Notes: generated from the letters alone by a model not told the origin. DNA of 9,318 nt from Geopsychrobacter sp. (GCA_021647445.1 JAKIUS010000033.1:1-9318), one strand, 5' to 3'; shown: positions 1 to 6,136, counted from the stretch's first letter. Program-made: numbers and translations.

Positions 1-89
1 CCCGCACCGAACCTGCAATATCCGCACTTTTATTGACCCTGTCATTAAGAAGTTTAACAGCCCATCCCCATTTCTATAAATATTCTTTA

Positions 90-113
90 CTGTAAAAACC
101 TTAATTATTACAG
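90..113. promoter_or_regulatory. Possible operator dyad upstream of the sigma-54 promoter
   Basis: CTGTAA at 90-95 and TTACAG at 108-113 form a perfect 6-bp inverted repeat with a 12-nt spacer. Its centre lies about 60 nt upstream of the start site predicted from the sigma-54 promoter at 137-152. Sigma-54 promoters need an upstream-bound enhancer-binding protein, so a dyad here could be its site, although such sites usually lie further upstream. The region is AT-rich and a 6-bp dyad can occur by chance. Confidence 0.25.
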
Positions 114-136
114 AGTCTTTTCTGCTGGCCAGTATC

Positions 137-152
137 TGGCTCGTTCATTGCT
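137..152 (+). promoter_or_regulatory. Sigma-54 (RpoN) -24/-12 promoter
   Basis: The sequence reads TGGCTCG, four bases, then TTGCT. This matches the sigma-54 consensus TGGCACG-N4-TTGCW at every specified position but one (T for A at 141). The invariant GG (138-139) and GC (150-151) are exactly ten bases apart. Transcription would start near 163, leaving a short leader of about 25 nt that contains the Shine-Dalgarno (176-182) of the gene starting at 188. The promoter would make that gene, and perhaps the whole cluster, dependent on an enhancer-binding activator. Small dyads overlap it (GCCAG/CTGGC at 128-140, GCTAAC/GTTAGC at 150-165). The second one straddles the predicted start site, so it would not form a hairpin in the transcript. 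Confidence 0.7.
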
Positions 153-187
153 AACAGCAGTTAGCCGAGACTTATTGAGGTGCTCAA

Positions 188-607
188 ATGAGGTTAAACA
201 AAAAAATCCTGCTGCTCGGCGATGGTTCGGAACCACTGATTGAGATCGAGGGTCTGCTCAGGGTTGCTGGATATACCATAAAAACTCTGACTGATGCGCA
301 GGGTGCGGTTAATCTCTACGATTTTTCCAAGCATTCACCGGAACCCTTTGACTTACTGATTGCATCTGTTGAGCCGTGCAAACTTCAATTTCTTGTTACA
401 TCCCAACGTACGGGAATAATCGACAAATTACTGTTTATTAACAACGTACCTAGATGTCGCGAGCTCTACTGCGTTGAAGAAGGGATTGGCCACCTTTGCC
501 ATAATTCGGCAACATTGGCCTGCGTACAAGAGGTTCTGAAAGACAACCTGGAAGCAATAAGCCCGAAAGACTGCATAGTCTCACAAGCGTTTCAGAAATT
601 ATTATAG
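188..607 (+). CDS. Degenerate receiver-like protein, Cys-rich C-terminal half
   Basis: This 139-residue protein starts at an ATG with TGAGGTG (176-182) six bases upstream. The N-terminal half follows the response-regulator receiver pattern: a first strand KKILLL, an alpha helix with GLLRVAGY, and a second core strand FDLLIASVEP at 54-63. The key residues are altered. The acidic pair after strand 1 is G11-D12 rather than DD, and the phospho-acceptor Asp position is Ser60. No clear Thr/Lys switch pair is visible, so phosphorylation is unlikely and the fold may serve as a binding module. Six cysteines (64, 90, 95, 104, 112, 129) lie mostly in the second half, with His105 beside Cys104. There is no signal peptide or membrane segment. 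It lies upstream of the che genes on the same strand with a 243-nt gap. The receiver assignment is from pattern only; the real function is unknown. Confidence 0.7.
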   Translation: MRLNKKILLLGDGSEPLIEIEGLLRVAGYTIKTLTDAQGAVNLYDFSKHSPEPFDLLIASVEPCKLQFLVTSQRTGIIDKLLFINNVPRCRELYCVEEGIGHLCHNSATLACVQEVLKDNLEAISPKDCIVSQAFQKLL

Positions 608-718
608 GAGGCAACGACAATTTCACCACTTTGCTCAAACAGGAGCGGAAATCCACAAAGACCAAACAATTCTCATGTCTCGCGTAGTTCTGTGTCTACG
701 ATCGAAGATTAAGCAACT

Positions 719-749
719 AAAATTAAATAAACCTTACATGTTTAATTTT
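719..749. repeat. Perfect 9-bp AT inverted repeat in the intergenic region
   Basis: AAAATTAAA at 719-727 is mirrored by TTTAATTTT at 741-749 around a 13-nt loop. A second, imperfect dyad (CCTTACA at 732-738, TGTAAAGG at 756-763) interlocks with it. The stem is pure A/T, so it would be a poor intrinsic terminator. Its place just upstream of a candidate promoter fits a regulatory DNA dyad better. The 608-850 region holds no supportable gene. Confidence 0.4.
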
Positions 750-754
750 CCTAA

Positions 755-782
755 TTGTAAAGGAGCAAACATTAGATATAGT
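755..782 (+). promoter_or_regulatory. Candidate sigma-70-type promoter for the che operon
   Basis: TTGTAA (755-760) and TATAGT (777-782) are separated by 16 nt and match the TTGACA/TATAAT consensus at 4/6 and 5/6 positions. A start near 789 would give a leader of about 60 nt before the receptor ATG at 851. AT-rich DNA yields such matches easily, so this is tentative. The operon could instead be read from the sigma-54 promoter at 137-152, because no terminator is visible between 607 and 851. Confidence 0.35.
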
Positions 783-850
783 CAAACTTCCCGATTAATA
801 AATTTGTTCCATCAAAGAACCATAAATGTTCGTAAGAGGAGACAAAAATC

Positions 851-2776
851 ATGGCCCTGAAAAAAAACACATCCCAAGCATTAGTGACTCAAAATTCTGA
901 CCAAGGAAGTGACAAGAATGATGCTCGCGCCAAACGCGAAGCGGAAGACCAGCGTCGCAAAGCAAGGACATTGGCCAAACAACAACAGGCCTCTGAGCGT
1001 GTCGCCTCGGCCTCCGCAGAGCTGGCAACAGGCATCACTCAAGCTTCTGCCGCACGTGACCAGCTGACAACAGCAATTAATGAGATTGCAGCGGGGGCCG
1101 AACAGGCCAGTAGTGCCAGTCAGCAGAGTCTGACAGCAGTCACCCAGATCTCGGGCAGACTACAGCGCCAGAGCGAAGTGGCCGATTTGTCGGCAACAAA
1201 ATCTCAAAACATGGAGGGACTGCTTGATCGAGTCGGTGGTGAAATCGGCAATTTGGTCGCAAATATTAAAACAGCCTCCGACCGTCAGACTGCCTCTGTC
1301 ACCATGATGAACGAACTCGAAGAACAGGCTGTCAGTATTAATGAGACTGTCAAACAGGTCATGCGTATCGCCGACCAGACCAATCTACTGGCCCTGAATG
1401 CTGCTATCGAAGCAGGTCGCGCTGGCAAACACGGTAAAGGGTTCGCCGTAGTCGCTGATACGGTACGGAATCTTGCAGAGACTTCAGCCCGAAATGCTAG
1501 TGATATTGCCAAGCAGGTTGAGGTTATTCAGGAAAAATCGCGGGTGGTTGGTGAGACGGTTAAGACCTCTGCGGAAACAGCATTGCTAGAGATTGATAAA
1601 GGTATAATTATCACTGATCAACTGGCTGTCATCAAAAAAGATATGGCGACCATTTATGAAGGTGCAAAGATTATCGGTGAGGCTGCCACTGGCATGAACA
1701 GCGCAGCCACAGAGGCGCAGAAAGGCTCTGAAGCCATAGCCGCAGCATCAGAACAGCAGTCTACCGCGGCAGAAGAGATTGTCAGCACTCTGGTGGAGCA
1801 GGGGGTTGCACTGAATGGTGCGGAGCAGGCATCTCAGGGCCTTGAAGTCTTGGCGGACGAACTGAAAAACAGTACCGACATCTCTAAAGCCTCTGAAGAG
1901 GTTGCCGCTTCGGCCGAAGAGTTGTCTGCCGCCATTGAAGAGATTAATCGTTCGGCGGGGGAAATCAATGTCGCCATAGGCCAGATCAGTCGTGGCGCAG
2001 AGCAGTCAAGCACGGCAGTCGAACAGGCAGTTGCAGGGATTAACCAGATTGAAACAGGGATTGAACTAGCTGAAGAACAGGCAACTGTTGCTTTGGATTT
2101 GGGTGGCAAAATAGCTGAATTGATTGGGACCAATAAAGACAGTGTCGATCAAATGATCACTGGTATTAGCACTGCGCTCGAAAACGGCCGGTCCAATCTA
2201 AAAGATCTTGAAGAGATCGAAAATATAACGCGCCTGATCGACAAGGTCACCGATGCTATTGCGACGGTGGCAATTAAAACCAGCATGCTGGCAGTCAACG
2301 GTGCCGTTGAAGCTGCCCGCGCAGGTGAATATGGAAAAGGCTTTGCCGTGGTCTCTAGTGATATTCAAAGCCTGGCGGATGATTCTGCCGAGAACGTTGA
2401 TCTCATTAAAGATCTGGTCAAAAAGATTCAGGATCAGGCTGTCAGCGTACGGATCGATTTAAGCGAAGTGTCCGATAACGCTCTGCGGGAAGTCGAGAAT
2501 GCAAAACAATCGACGGAAGATCTGGTCACCATCGAAACGGATGTTAAGGCGATCATCGCCGGCAACGAAGAGATCAAACAAGCTTCAGCAGAAGTTGCCG
2601 CAGGTGTTTTACAGGCTAAAAAAGGGATGGAGCAGATAGCAACTGCGGCAGAGCAGGCCAGTAGTAATGCCCAGGAAGCTTCGACGGCGTCACAACAACA
2701 ATCTCAAGGGGCCGAAGAACTCGCCGCTGCTATCGAAGAGATTGCTTCAATCGCTGATGAACTCCAGAGCGCCTAA
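851..2776 (+). CDS. Cytoplasmic methyl-accepting chemotaxis protein with two tandem signalling hairpins
   Basis: This 641-residue receptor starts at an ATG with AGAGGAGA (835-842) eight bases upstream. It has no hydrophobic membrane segment and no recognisable PAS, GAF, HAMP or other sensory domain. After a charged, Lys/Arg/Gln-rich N-terminus (1-50) it is Ala/Glu/Gln-rich coiled coil throughout. Two MCP hairpin tips are present. Tip 1 (about 173-206) contains [13 protein letters not shown] and GKGFAVVAD. Tip 2 (about 473-506) contains [18 protein letters not shown] and GKGFAVVSS. The Asn, Glu and Arg that in E. coli Tsr (N381, E385, R388) contact CheA/CheW or partner dimers are kept in both, at N183/E187/R190 and N483/E487/R490, exactly 300 residues apart. 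Each arm is about 20 heptads. Methylation-like Glu/Gln pairs flanked by Ala/Ser occur in both halves, for example around 82-90, 299-310 and 600-625. It is the first gene of the tight che run, 27 nt before the CheW gene. MCP membership is certain; signal and fold are not. Confidence 0.95.
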   Translation: MALKKNTSQALVTQNSDQGSDKNDARAKREAEDQRRKARTLAKQQQASERVASASAELATGITQASAARDQLTTAINEIAAGAEQASSASQQSLTAVTQISGRLQRQSEVADLSATKSQNMEGLLDRVGGEIGNLVANIKTASDRQTASVTMMNELEEQAVSINETVKQVMRIADQTNLLALNAAIEAGRAGKHGKGFAVVADTVRNLAETSARNASDIAKQVEVIQEKSRVVGETVKTSAETALLEIDKGIIITDQLAVIKKDMATIYEGAKIIGEAATGMNSAATEAQKGSEAIAAASEQQSTAAEEIVSTLVEQGVALNGAEQASQGLEVLADELKNSTDISKASEEVAASAEELSAAIEEINRSAGEINVAIGQISRGAEQSSTAVEQAVAGINQIETGIELAEEQATVALDLGGKIAELIGTNKDSVDQMITGISTALENGRSNLKDLEEIENITRLIDKVTDAIATVAIKTSMLAVNGAVEAARAGEYGKGFAVVSSDIQSLADDSAENVDLIKDLVKKIQDQAVSVRIDLSEVSDNALREVENAKQSTEDLVTIETDVKAIIAGNEEIKQASAEVAAGVLQAKKGMEQIATAAEQASSNAQEASTASQQQSQGAEELAAAIEEIASIADELQSA

Positions 2777-2803
2777 ACCTTTCAGGACATAAGGAGAACG
2801 CTC

Positions 2804-4396
2804 ATGGCAATTACAAAAGCAGATGCAGCAACCATCGAAGCTGAAGATGATGAAACTATCAACCAATATGTGACTTTTCAGGTTGCTGATGAAATATTCG
2901 GTTTTCCAATGGGTTCAGTCTTGGAGATCATCCGTCTGCCCGATACCGTCCGGGTCCCGCTGACACCCAGCGCCCTGATAGGTTTGGCGAACCTGCGAGG
3001 AAGTATCTTGCCGGTGCTCAATTTACGCACCGTCTTGCGGCTTGACCCCATTGAAGCTAATGACTCCACCCGGGTTCTTGTCATCGATATCGGGTGCCCG
3101 GTGGGTCTGGTAGTTGACCGGGTTGCACGAGTTATGACTGCCGACCCTGATCAAATAGACTCGGGAAATCATATTCAGTCCGGTATTGATGCCGAATTGG
3201 TCACCGGTGTGATTAAAGGCAAAGATAGGGATCCATTAATCCAGCTATTGGATGTGAAAGAGCTTATCGATCAGGAATTTTCGTCGATTATCGCAGCAGC
3301 GGCAAAAAATCATGGGAAGGCTGATACACAGTTGCAAACAACTTTTTCCGAGAACGAAGACGAGGACGATACGGACCAGTTGGTCAGTTTTACGGTAGAG
3401 GATCAAGAATATGCCTTCAATCTGCTGGAAGTTGAAGAGATCGTAAGGGTGCCGGATATTATATCTAAAATCCCGCAATCTGAAGCCCATGTCCTTGGCC
3501 TGATAGACTTGCGTGGCCGGTTGTTGCCTCTGGTCAGTTTACGTCGAATGTTTGCTCTCAATGAGGTTCCGCTCGCTGAAGAGAATCGAATACTGGTCAT
3601 CAGTATTCGTTGGCCCGGAGGAATTAAACATTCTGTTGGCTTGGTGGTGGATGATGTAAAAGAGGTGATTCGCATCAGCAAGGACCTGATGGATGAGGTG
3701 CCGAAACTGTTAACTGAGGACGAAAAAGAATCTGAAATTTCCGCTATCTGTCGTTTGGAAAATGGGCAGCGTTTGGTTTCTGTGCTGCGTGGTGAAGCGA
3801 TGTTCAGTCACCCCGAAGTTCAAGCGGCCCTAGAGCAGACCAGTAAAAATAAGGAGGGTGACGCAGTGGAAAAAGAGAATGACCTGCAAGAGGTTGAAGA
3901 TGATGAGACTGCCCAGCTGGTTATTTTTAAACTTGGTGAACAGGAATATGGTGTCAGTATTGATGCAGTTCAGGAGATTACCAGAATTCCAGACAAGATG
4001 GACAAGGTCCCCAACACAGCTAAATTTATTGAGGGGATGGTGAATCTTCGTGGCACGGTGTTGCCGGTGCTGGATATGCGCACCCGCTTCGAAATGGAGA
4101 AACTCGCCACGAATGATGAGCAGCAGCGTATCATTGTTCTAAATCTTAAGGGTGCCAAAACCGGCTTTATTGTAGATTCGGTCGCTGAAGTTTTACGTTT
4201 GCAACATGACCAGATTGAAAGTGCACCGAACCTCTCTGCTGAGCAAGCGCGCATTATGGGACAAGTTGTCAACCTTAAAGATGAAAAACGGATGATTCAG
4301 GTTTTAACCGCTCAGGAATTACTCAGTGATCAGGAGATTACTGAGATAGGAAGCAAGAAGAAGGGTGCAAAAAAGAAGAGTACAAAAGAGGAGTAA
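2804..4396 (+). CDS. cheW: Triple-domain CheW coupling protein
   Basis: This 530-residue protein starts at an ATG with AAGGAG (2791-2796) seven bases upstream. It holds three complete CheW domains at about 18-158, 190-335 and 368-512, against about 167 residues for a classical single-domain CheW. Each has the NLRG-type turn: ANLRGSILPVLNLR (62-75), IDLRGRLLPLVSLR (234-247, Asn replaced by Asp) and VNLRGTVLPVLDMR (413-426). Its Arg matches the conserved Arg62 of E. coli CheW, important for receptor and CheA binding. Each also has the VGLVVD/GFIVD strand. Linkers (about 165-190, 345-368) are acidic, and the C-terminus ends in a Lys-rich tail (517-530). CheW links receptor tips to CheA in the cytoplasmic array. 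Here one chain could bridge several tips or CheA subunits. A strong in-frame start precedes domain 3 (GTG at 3866). Confidence 0.95.
   Translation: MAITKADAATIEAEDDETINQYVTFQVADEIFGFPMGSVLEIIRLPDTVRVPLTPSALIGLANLRGSILPVLNLRTVLRLDPIEANDSTRVLVIDIGCPVGLVVDRVARVMTADPDQIDSGNHIQSGIDAELVTGVIKGKDRDPLIQLLDVKELIDQEFSSIIAAAAKNHGKADTQLQTTFSENEDEDDTDQLVSFTVEDQEYAFNLLEVEEIVRVPDIISKIPQSEAHVLGLIDLRGRLLPLVSLRRMFALNEVPLAEENRILVISIRWPGGIKHSVGLVVDDVKEVIRISKDLMDEVPKLLTEDEKESEISAICRLENGQRLVSVLRGEAMFSHPEVQAALEQTSKNKEGDAVEKENDLQEVEDDETAQLVIFKLGEQEYGVSIDAVQEITRIPDKMDKVPNTAKFIEGMVNLRGTVLPVLDMRTRFEMEKLATNDEQQRIIVLNLKGAKTGFIVDSVAEVLRLQHDQIESAPNLSAEQARIMGQVVNLKDEKRMIQVLTAQELLSDQEITEIGSKKKGAKKKSTKEE
3850..3857 (+). promoter_or_regulatory. 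Strong internal Shine-Dalgarno inside the CheW gene
   Basis: TAAGGAGG matches eight consecutive bases of the ideal anti-Shine-Dalgarno complement. It is followed after eight bases by a GTG (3866-3868) in the reading frame of the CheW gene. It is stronger than the AAGGAG of the full-length start at 2804. It lies in the acidic linker between CheW domains 2 and 3, where amino-acid sequence is free to vary. A codon run Asn-Lys-Glu-Gly can produce this by chance, but strength, spacing, frame and domain boundary all agree. Confidence 0.5.
3866..4396 (+). CDS. Possible internal-start product: free single-domain CheW
   Basis: Initiation at the GTG codon (Val355 of the long form) would give a 176-residue protein with an acidic leader (EKENDLQEVEDDE), CheW domain 3 and the Lys-rich tail. 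This is close to the length of a classical CheW. It would share frame and stop codon with the three-domain protein, so one gene could supply both a multivalent and a monovalent coupler. In-gene starts giving short forms are known in chemotaxis (CheA-short of enteric bacteria), but no experimental support is visible here. Confidence 0.4.
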   Translation: MEKENDLQEVEDDETAQLVIFKLGEQEYGVSIDAVQEITRIPDKMDKVPNTAKFIEGMVNLRGTVLPVLDMRTRFEMEKLATNDEQQRIIVLNLKGAKTGFIVDSVAEVLRLQHDQIESAPNLSAEQARIMGQVVNLKDEKRMIQVLTAQELLSDQEITEIGSKKKGAKKKSTKEE

Positions 4397-4402
4397 TTGT
4401 TG

Positions 4403-5482
4403 ATGGCAACCAAGGTCTTGATTATTGATGATTCGGCGCTGATGCGCAAACATCTGCGCCAGATCATTGAAGGTGCAGGTTATGAAACTCAAACTGCCCG
4501 TAACGGTGAAGAGGGGCTTGAGAAAATTGCTGAATTTGACCCGGCAGTGGTGACACTGGATATCAATATGCCGGTGATGGACGGTTTGACTTGTCTCAGT
4601 CTGATCATGCAGCAATGTCCTCGCCCCGTAGTTATGGTCTCATCTTTGACTGAAAAGGGGGCTCTTGCTACTTTTGAAGCCTTGGAGCTAGGAGCTATTG
4701 ATTACGTCTCCAAGCCGGGCGGGACGGTATCGTTAAATATTCAGGAGATTGCCAAGGAACTATTGGACAAAGTTACGGCTGCGTCCCGTGCAAGAATCGG
4801 TAAGAGTCGCGGGTTGCGTGAACGTTTGCGAAATCAACGAAACAAAGTTGAAGCGATCAAAGCGAAACCACGTCAGCGAGCAACGGCTATCCGCCCCACT
4901 AAAAAAAAAGGTCAGGGGCTGGTTATCATTGGTGTCTCGACCGGTGGCCCTAGTACATTAGAAGAGATCATCGCGGCCCTGCCTGCTGATTTTGCTCTGC
5001 CGATCCTCGTAGCGCAGCATATGCCTGGCCGCTTTACCCAAGTATTTGCTGAACGCTTAAATAAGATAGCAACCCTTAATGTTATCGAATTAAGCAGTAC
5101 GGTGGTTCCTGTCCCCGGCCAAGTGATTATCGCTCGGGGAGGAGCCGACATAAAACTGGTTAAACGGGGGACAAAACTGATGGCGAGCAGTGTCCCGGTT
5201 GATAATAACTTTCTCTGGCACCCGAGCGTTGAACGTATGGCGACATCAGTTAAAGAACTCTATGATCCTGCGAACATTATTTGCGTACAATTGACTGGAA
5301 TGGGTGATGATGGTGCAAAAGCCATGACTGAACTGCACTCTCTTGGCGCTCGTTGCATCGCAGAGTCGGAAGAGACTGCGGTGGTCTACGGTATGCCGAA
5401 AGAACTAGTCACCCGAGGCGGCGCTGACTGCATACTTCCATCGTATGCTATTGCCGAAAAACTGATTGAATGGACGAGCTAA
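4403..5482 (+). CDS. cheB: CheB, receptor methylesterase/glutamine deamidase
   Basis: CheB removes methyl groups from receptor glutamates and deamidates glutamines when phosphorylated by CheA. The 359-residue form starting at ATG 4403 is preferred: GAGGAG (4388-4393) lies nine bases upstream, whereas the in-frame TTG at 4397 is only three bases from it. An N-terminal receiver (about 1-120) has the acid pair D9-D10, phospho-acceptor D53 (TLDINMP), S80 and K104 (YVSKP). A basic linker (about 130-170) joins it to the C-terminal methylesterase domain. That domain's catalytic triad is complete: S179 in GVSTGGP, H206 in AQHMPGRF and D303 in TGMGDDGA. The length matches the family. It follows the CheW stop directly and in the same frame. 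A nine-adenine run lies in the linker. Confidence 0.97.
   Translation: MATKVLIIDDSALMRKHLRQIIEGAGYETQTARNGEEGLEKIAEFDPAVVTLDINMPVMDGLTCLSLIMQQCPRPVVMVSSLTEKGALATFEALELGAIDYVSKPGGTVSLNIQEIAKELLDKVTAASRARIGKSRGLRERLRNQRNKVEAIKAKPRQRATAIRPTKKKGQGLVIIGVSTGGPSTLEEIIAALPADFALPILVAQHMPGRFTQVFAERLNKIATLNVIELSSTVVPVPGQVIIARGGADIKLVKRGTKLMASSVPVDNNFLWHPSVERMATSVKELYDPANIICVQLTGMGDDGAKAMTELHSLGARCIAESEETAVVYGMPKELVTRGGADCILPSYAIAEKLIEWTS
4901..4909 (+). repeat. A9 homopolymer in the CheB inter-domain linker
   Basis: Nine consecutive adenines encode Lys167-Lys169, between the CheB receiver and methylesterase domains. Gain of one A leads to a stop at 4951-4953, and loss of one A leads to a stop at 4959-4961. 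Either change, in DNA by replication slippage or in RNA by polymerase slippage, would leave a receiver-only protein of roughly 185 residues. The run also simply encodes lysines in a basic linker, so it may be neutral. Confidence 0.5.
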
Positions 5483-5504
5483 CATCACCCTGGAGGGTAC
5501 TGTT

Positions 5505-6134
5505 ATGGGACTAAAAAAAGAGCGTAAGATCGATATTAGCCCTGCTGAAAAATCGTCAAGAAGTTCAGGTCGCAATTTTGAAGGGTTGAGCCAACAACTT
5601 CAATCGGCAACCTCGTCAGAGCGCCGTTGGGCAGCGCGTGACTTGGCCATATACCCAGATGCAGTCGAACCATTATTGCACGCTCTCCGTTCTGAGACAG
5701 AACATCCGGTAGCTATCGCAATTTTTGACAGTCTGCGGCAAATTGGCGGAGAAACTGTTGTCAATGGCTTACTTCCTCTCTTAAGTGTCGAAGATGCTTT
5801 TAAGCGTAATGCGGCTATTGAGGTTTTGCAGGAAATGCCCGAAGGGGTTGCTTTACATATCATAGAACTTCTCAACGATCGTGATTCAGATGTACGTATC
5901 TTCGCCATTGATATCCTGCAGCAACTGGCCCACCCCCAGACTCCCGAGTGGTTATTATCCGTACTTAAAGACGAAACACATATCAATGTTATTGCAACGG
6001 CAGTTGATCGCCTTGCCGAGGTCGGCACCCAGGAAATGATACCTGAACTCAAAGCACTTAAGTTACGGTTTCCGAACGAGCCATATCTTGACTTTGCTGT
6101 TCAGACCGCGATTCGACGTATCAAGGGGGATTGA
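5505..6134 (+). CDS. HEAT-repeat protein of the chemosensory operon
   Basis: This 209-residue soluble protein starts at ATG 5505, chosen because TGGAGGGT (5491-5498) lies just upstream. An earlier in-frame ATG at 5466 sits inside cheB and has no ribosome binding site. After a basic, Ser-rich N-terminus (1-35) the protein is a series of about five helix pairs of HEAT/Armadillo type, at roughly 38-62, 64-92, 95-124, 127-156 and 158-190. Typical features are RRWAARDLAIY, the DAFKRNAAIEVL pattern and the DRDSDVRIFAIDIL pattern, where Asp-Val-Arg begins the second helix. There is no catalytic motif. HEAT solenoids bind other proteins, so a scaffolding or adaptor role within the Che complex is likely from its place between cheB and cheR, but the partner cannot be read from sequence. 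The cheR gene begins two bases after its stop, suggesting translational coupling. Confidence 0.85.
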   Translation: MGLKKERKIDISPAEKSSRSSGRNFEGLSQQLQSATSSERRWAARDLAIYPDAVEPLLHALRSETEHPVAIAIFDSLRQIGGETVVNGLLPLLSVEDAFKRNAAIEVLQEMPEGVALHIIELLNDRDSDVRIFAIDILQQLAHPQTPEWLLSVLKDETHINVIATAVDRLAEVGTQEMIPELKALKLRFPNEPYLDFAVQTAIRRIKGD

Positions 6135-6136
6135 TT

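Noticed and set aside
1..79. C-terminal end of an upstream plus-strand gene (frame from base 2 to TAA at 77-79)
   Set aside because: Another frame is equally open here and the short peptide resembles nothing known, so it cannot be distinguished from chance.
54..80. TTAACA-N15-TATAAA as a sigma-70 promoter for the first gene
   Set aside because: Hexamers match well but the 15-nt spacer is too short for a good promoter, and the sigma-54 match nearer the gene is much stronger.
150..165. GCTAAC-AGCA-GTTAGC as an RNA hairpin or terminator
   Set aside because: It straddles the predicted sigma-54 start site, so it would not be wholly transcribed, and no T-run follows it.
683..700. CGTAG/CTACG stem as an intrinsic terminator after the receiver-like gene
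   Set aside because: Only five base pairs with an eight-base loop and no T-tract after it.
771..797. Flagellar sigma-28 promoter around CCCGATTA before the receptor gene
   Set aside because: The -10 is only a 6/8 match and no acceptable TAAA-type -35 lies at the right distance.
675..860. 61-codon plus-strand open frame between the receiver-like gene and the receptor gene
   Set aside because: No ribosome binding site before its ATG, no recognisable pattern in the protein, and it runs into the start of the well-supported receptor gene.
1798..1820. Internal start (AGGGGGTTGCACTGAATG) inside the receptor gene giving the second hairpin alone
   Set aside because: The ATG is out of frame with the receptor.
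1834..2133. Minus-strand frame opposite the receptor
   Set aside because: Antisense shadow of the Ala/Glu-rich coiled coil; composition and lack of a start signal argue against a gene.
5600..6052. 150-codon minus-strand open frame
   Set aside because: Lies wholly antisense to the HEAT-repeat gene, is rich in Ser/Arg as antisense shadows are, and resembles no protein family.
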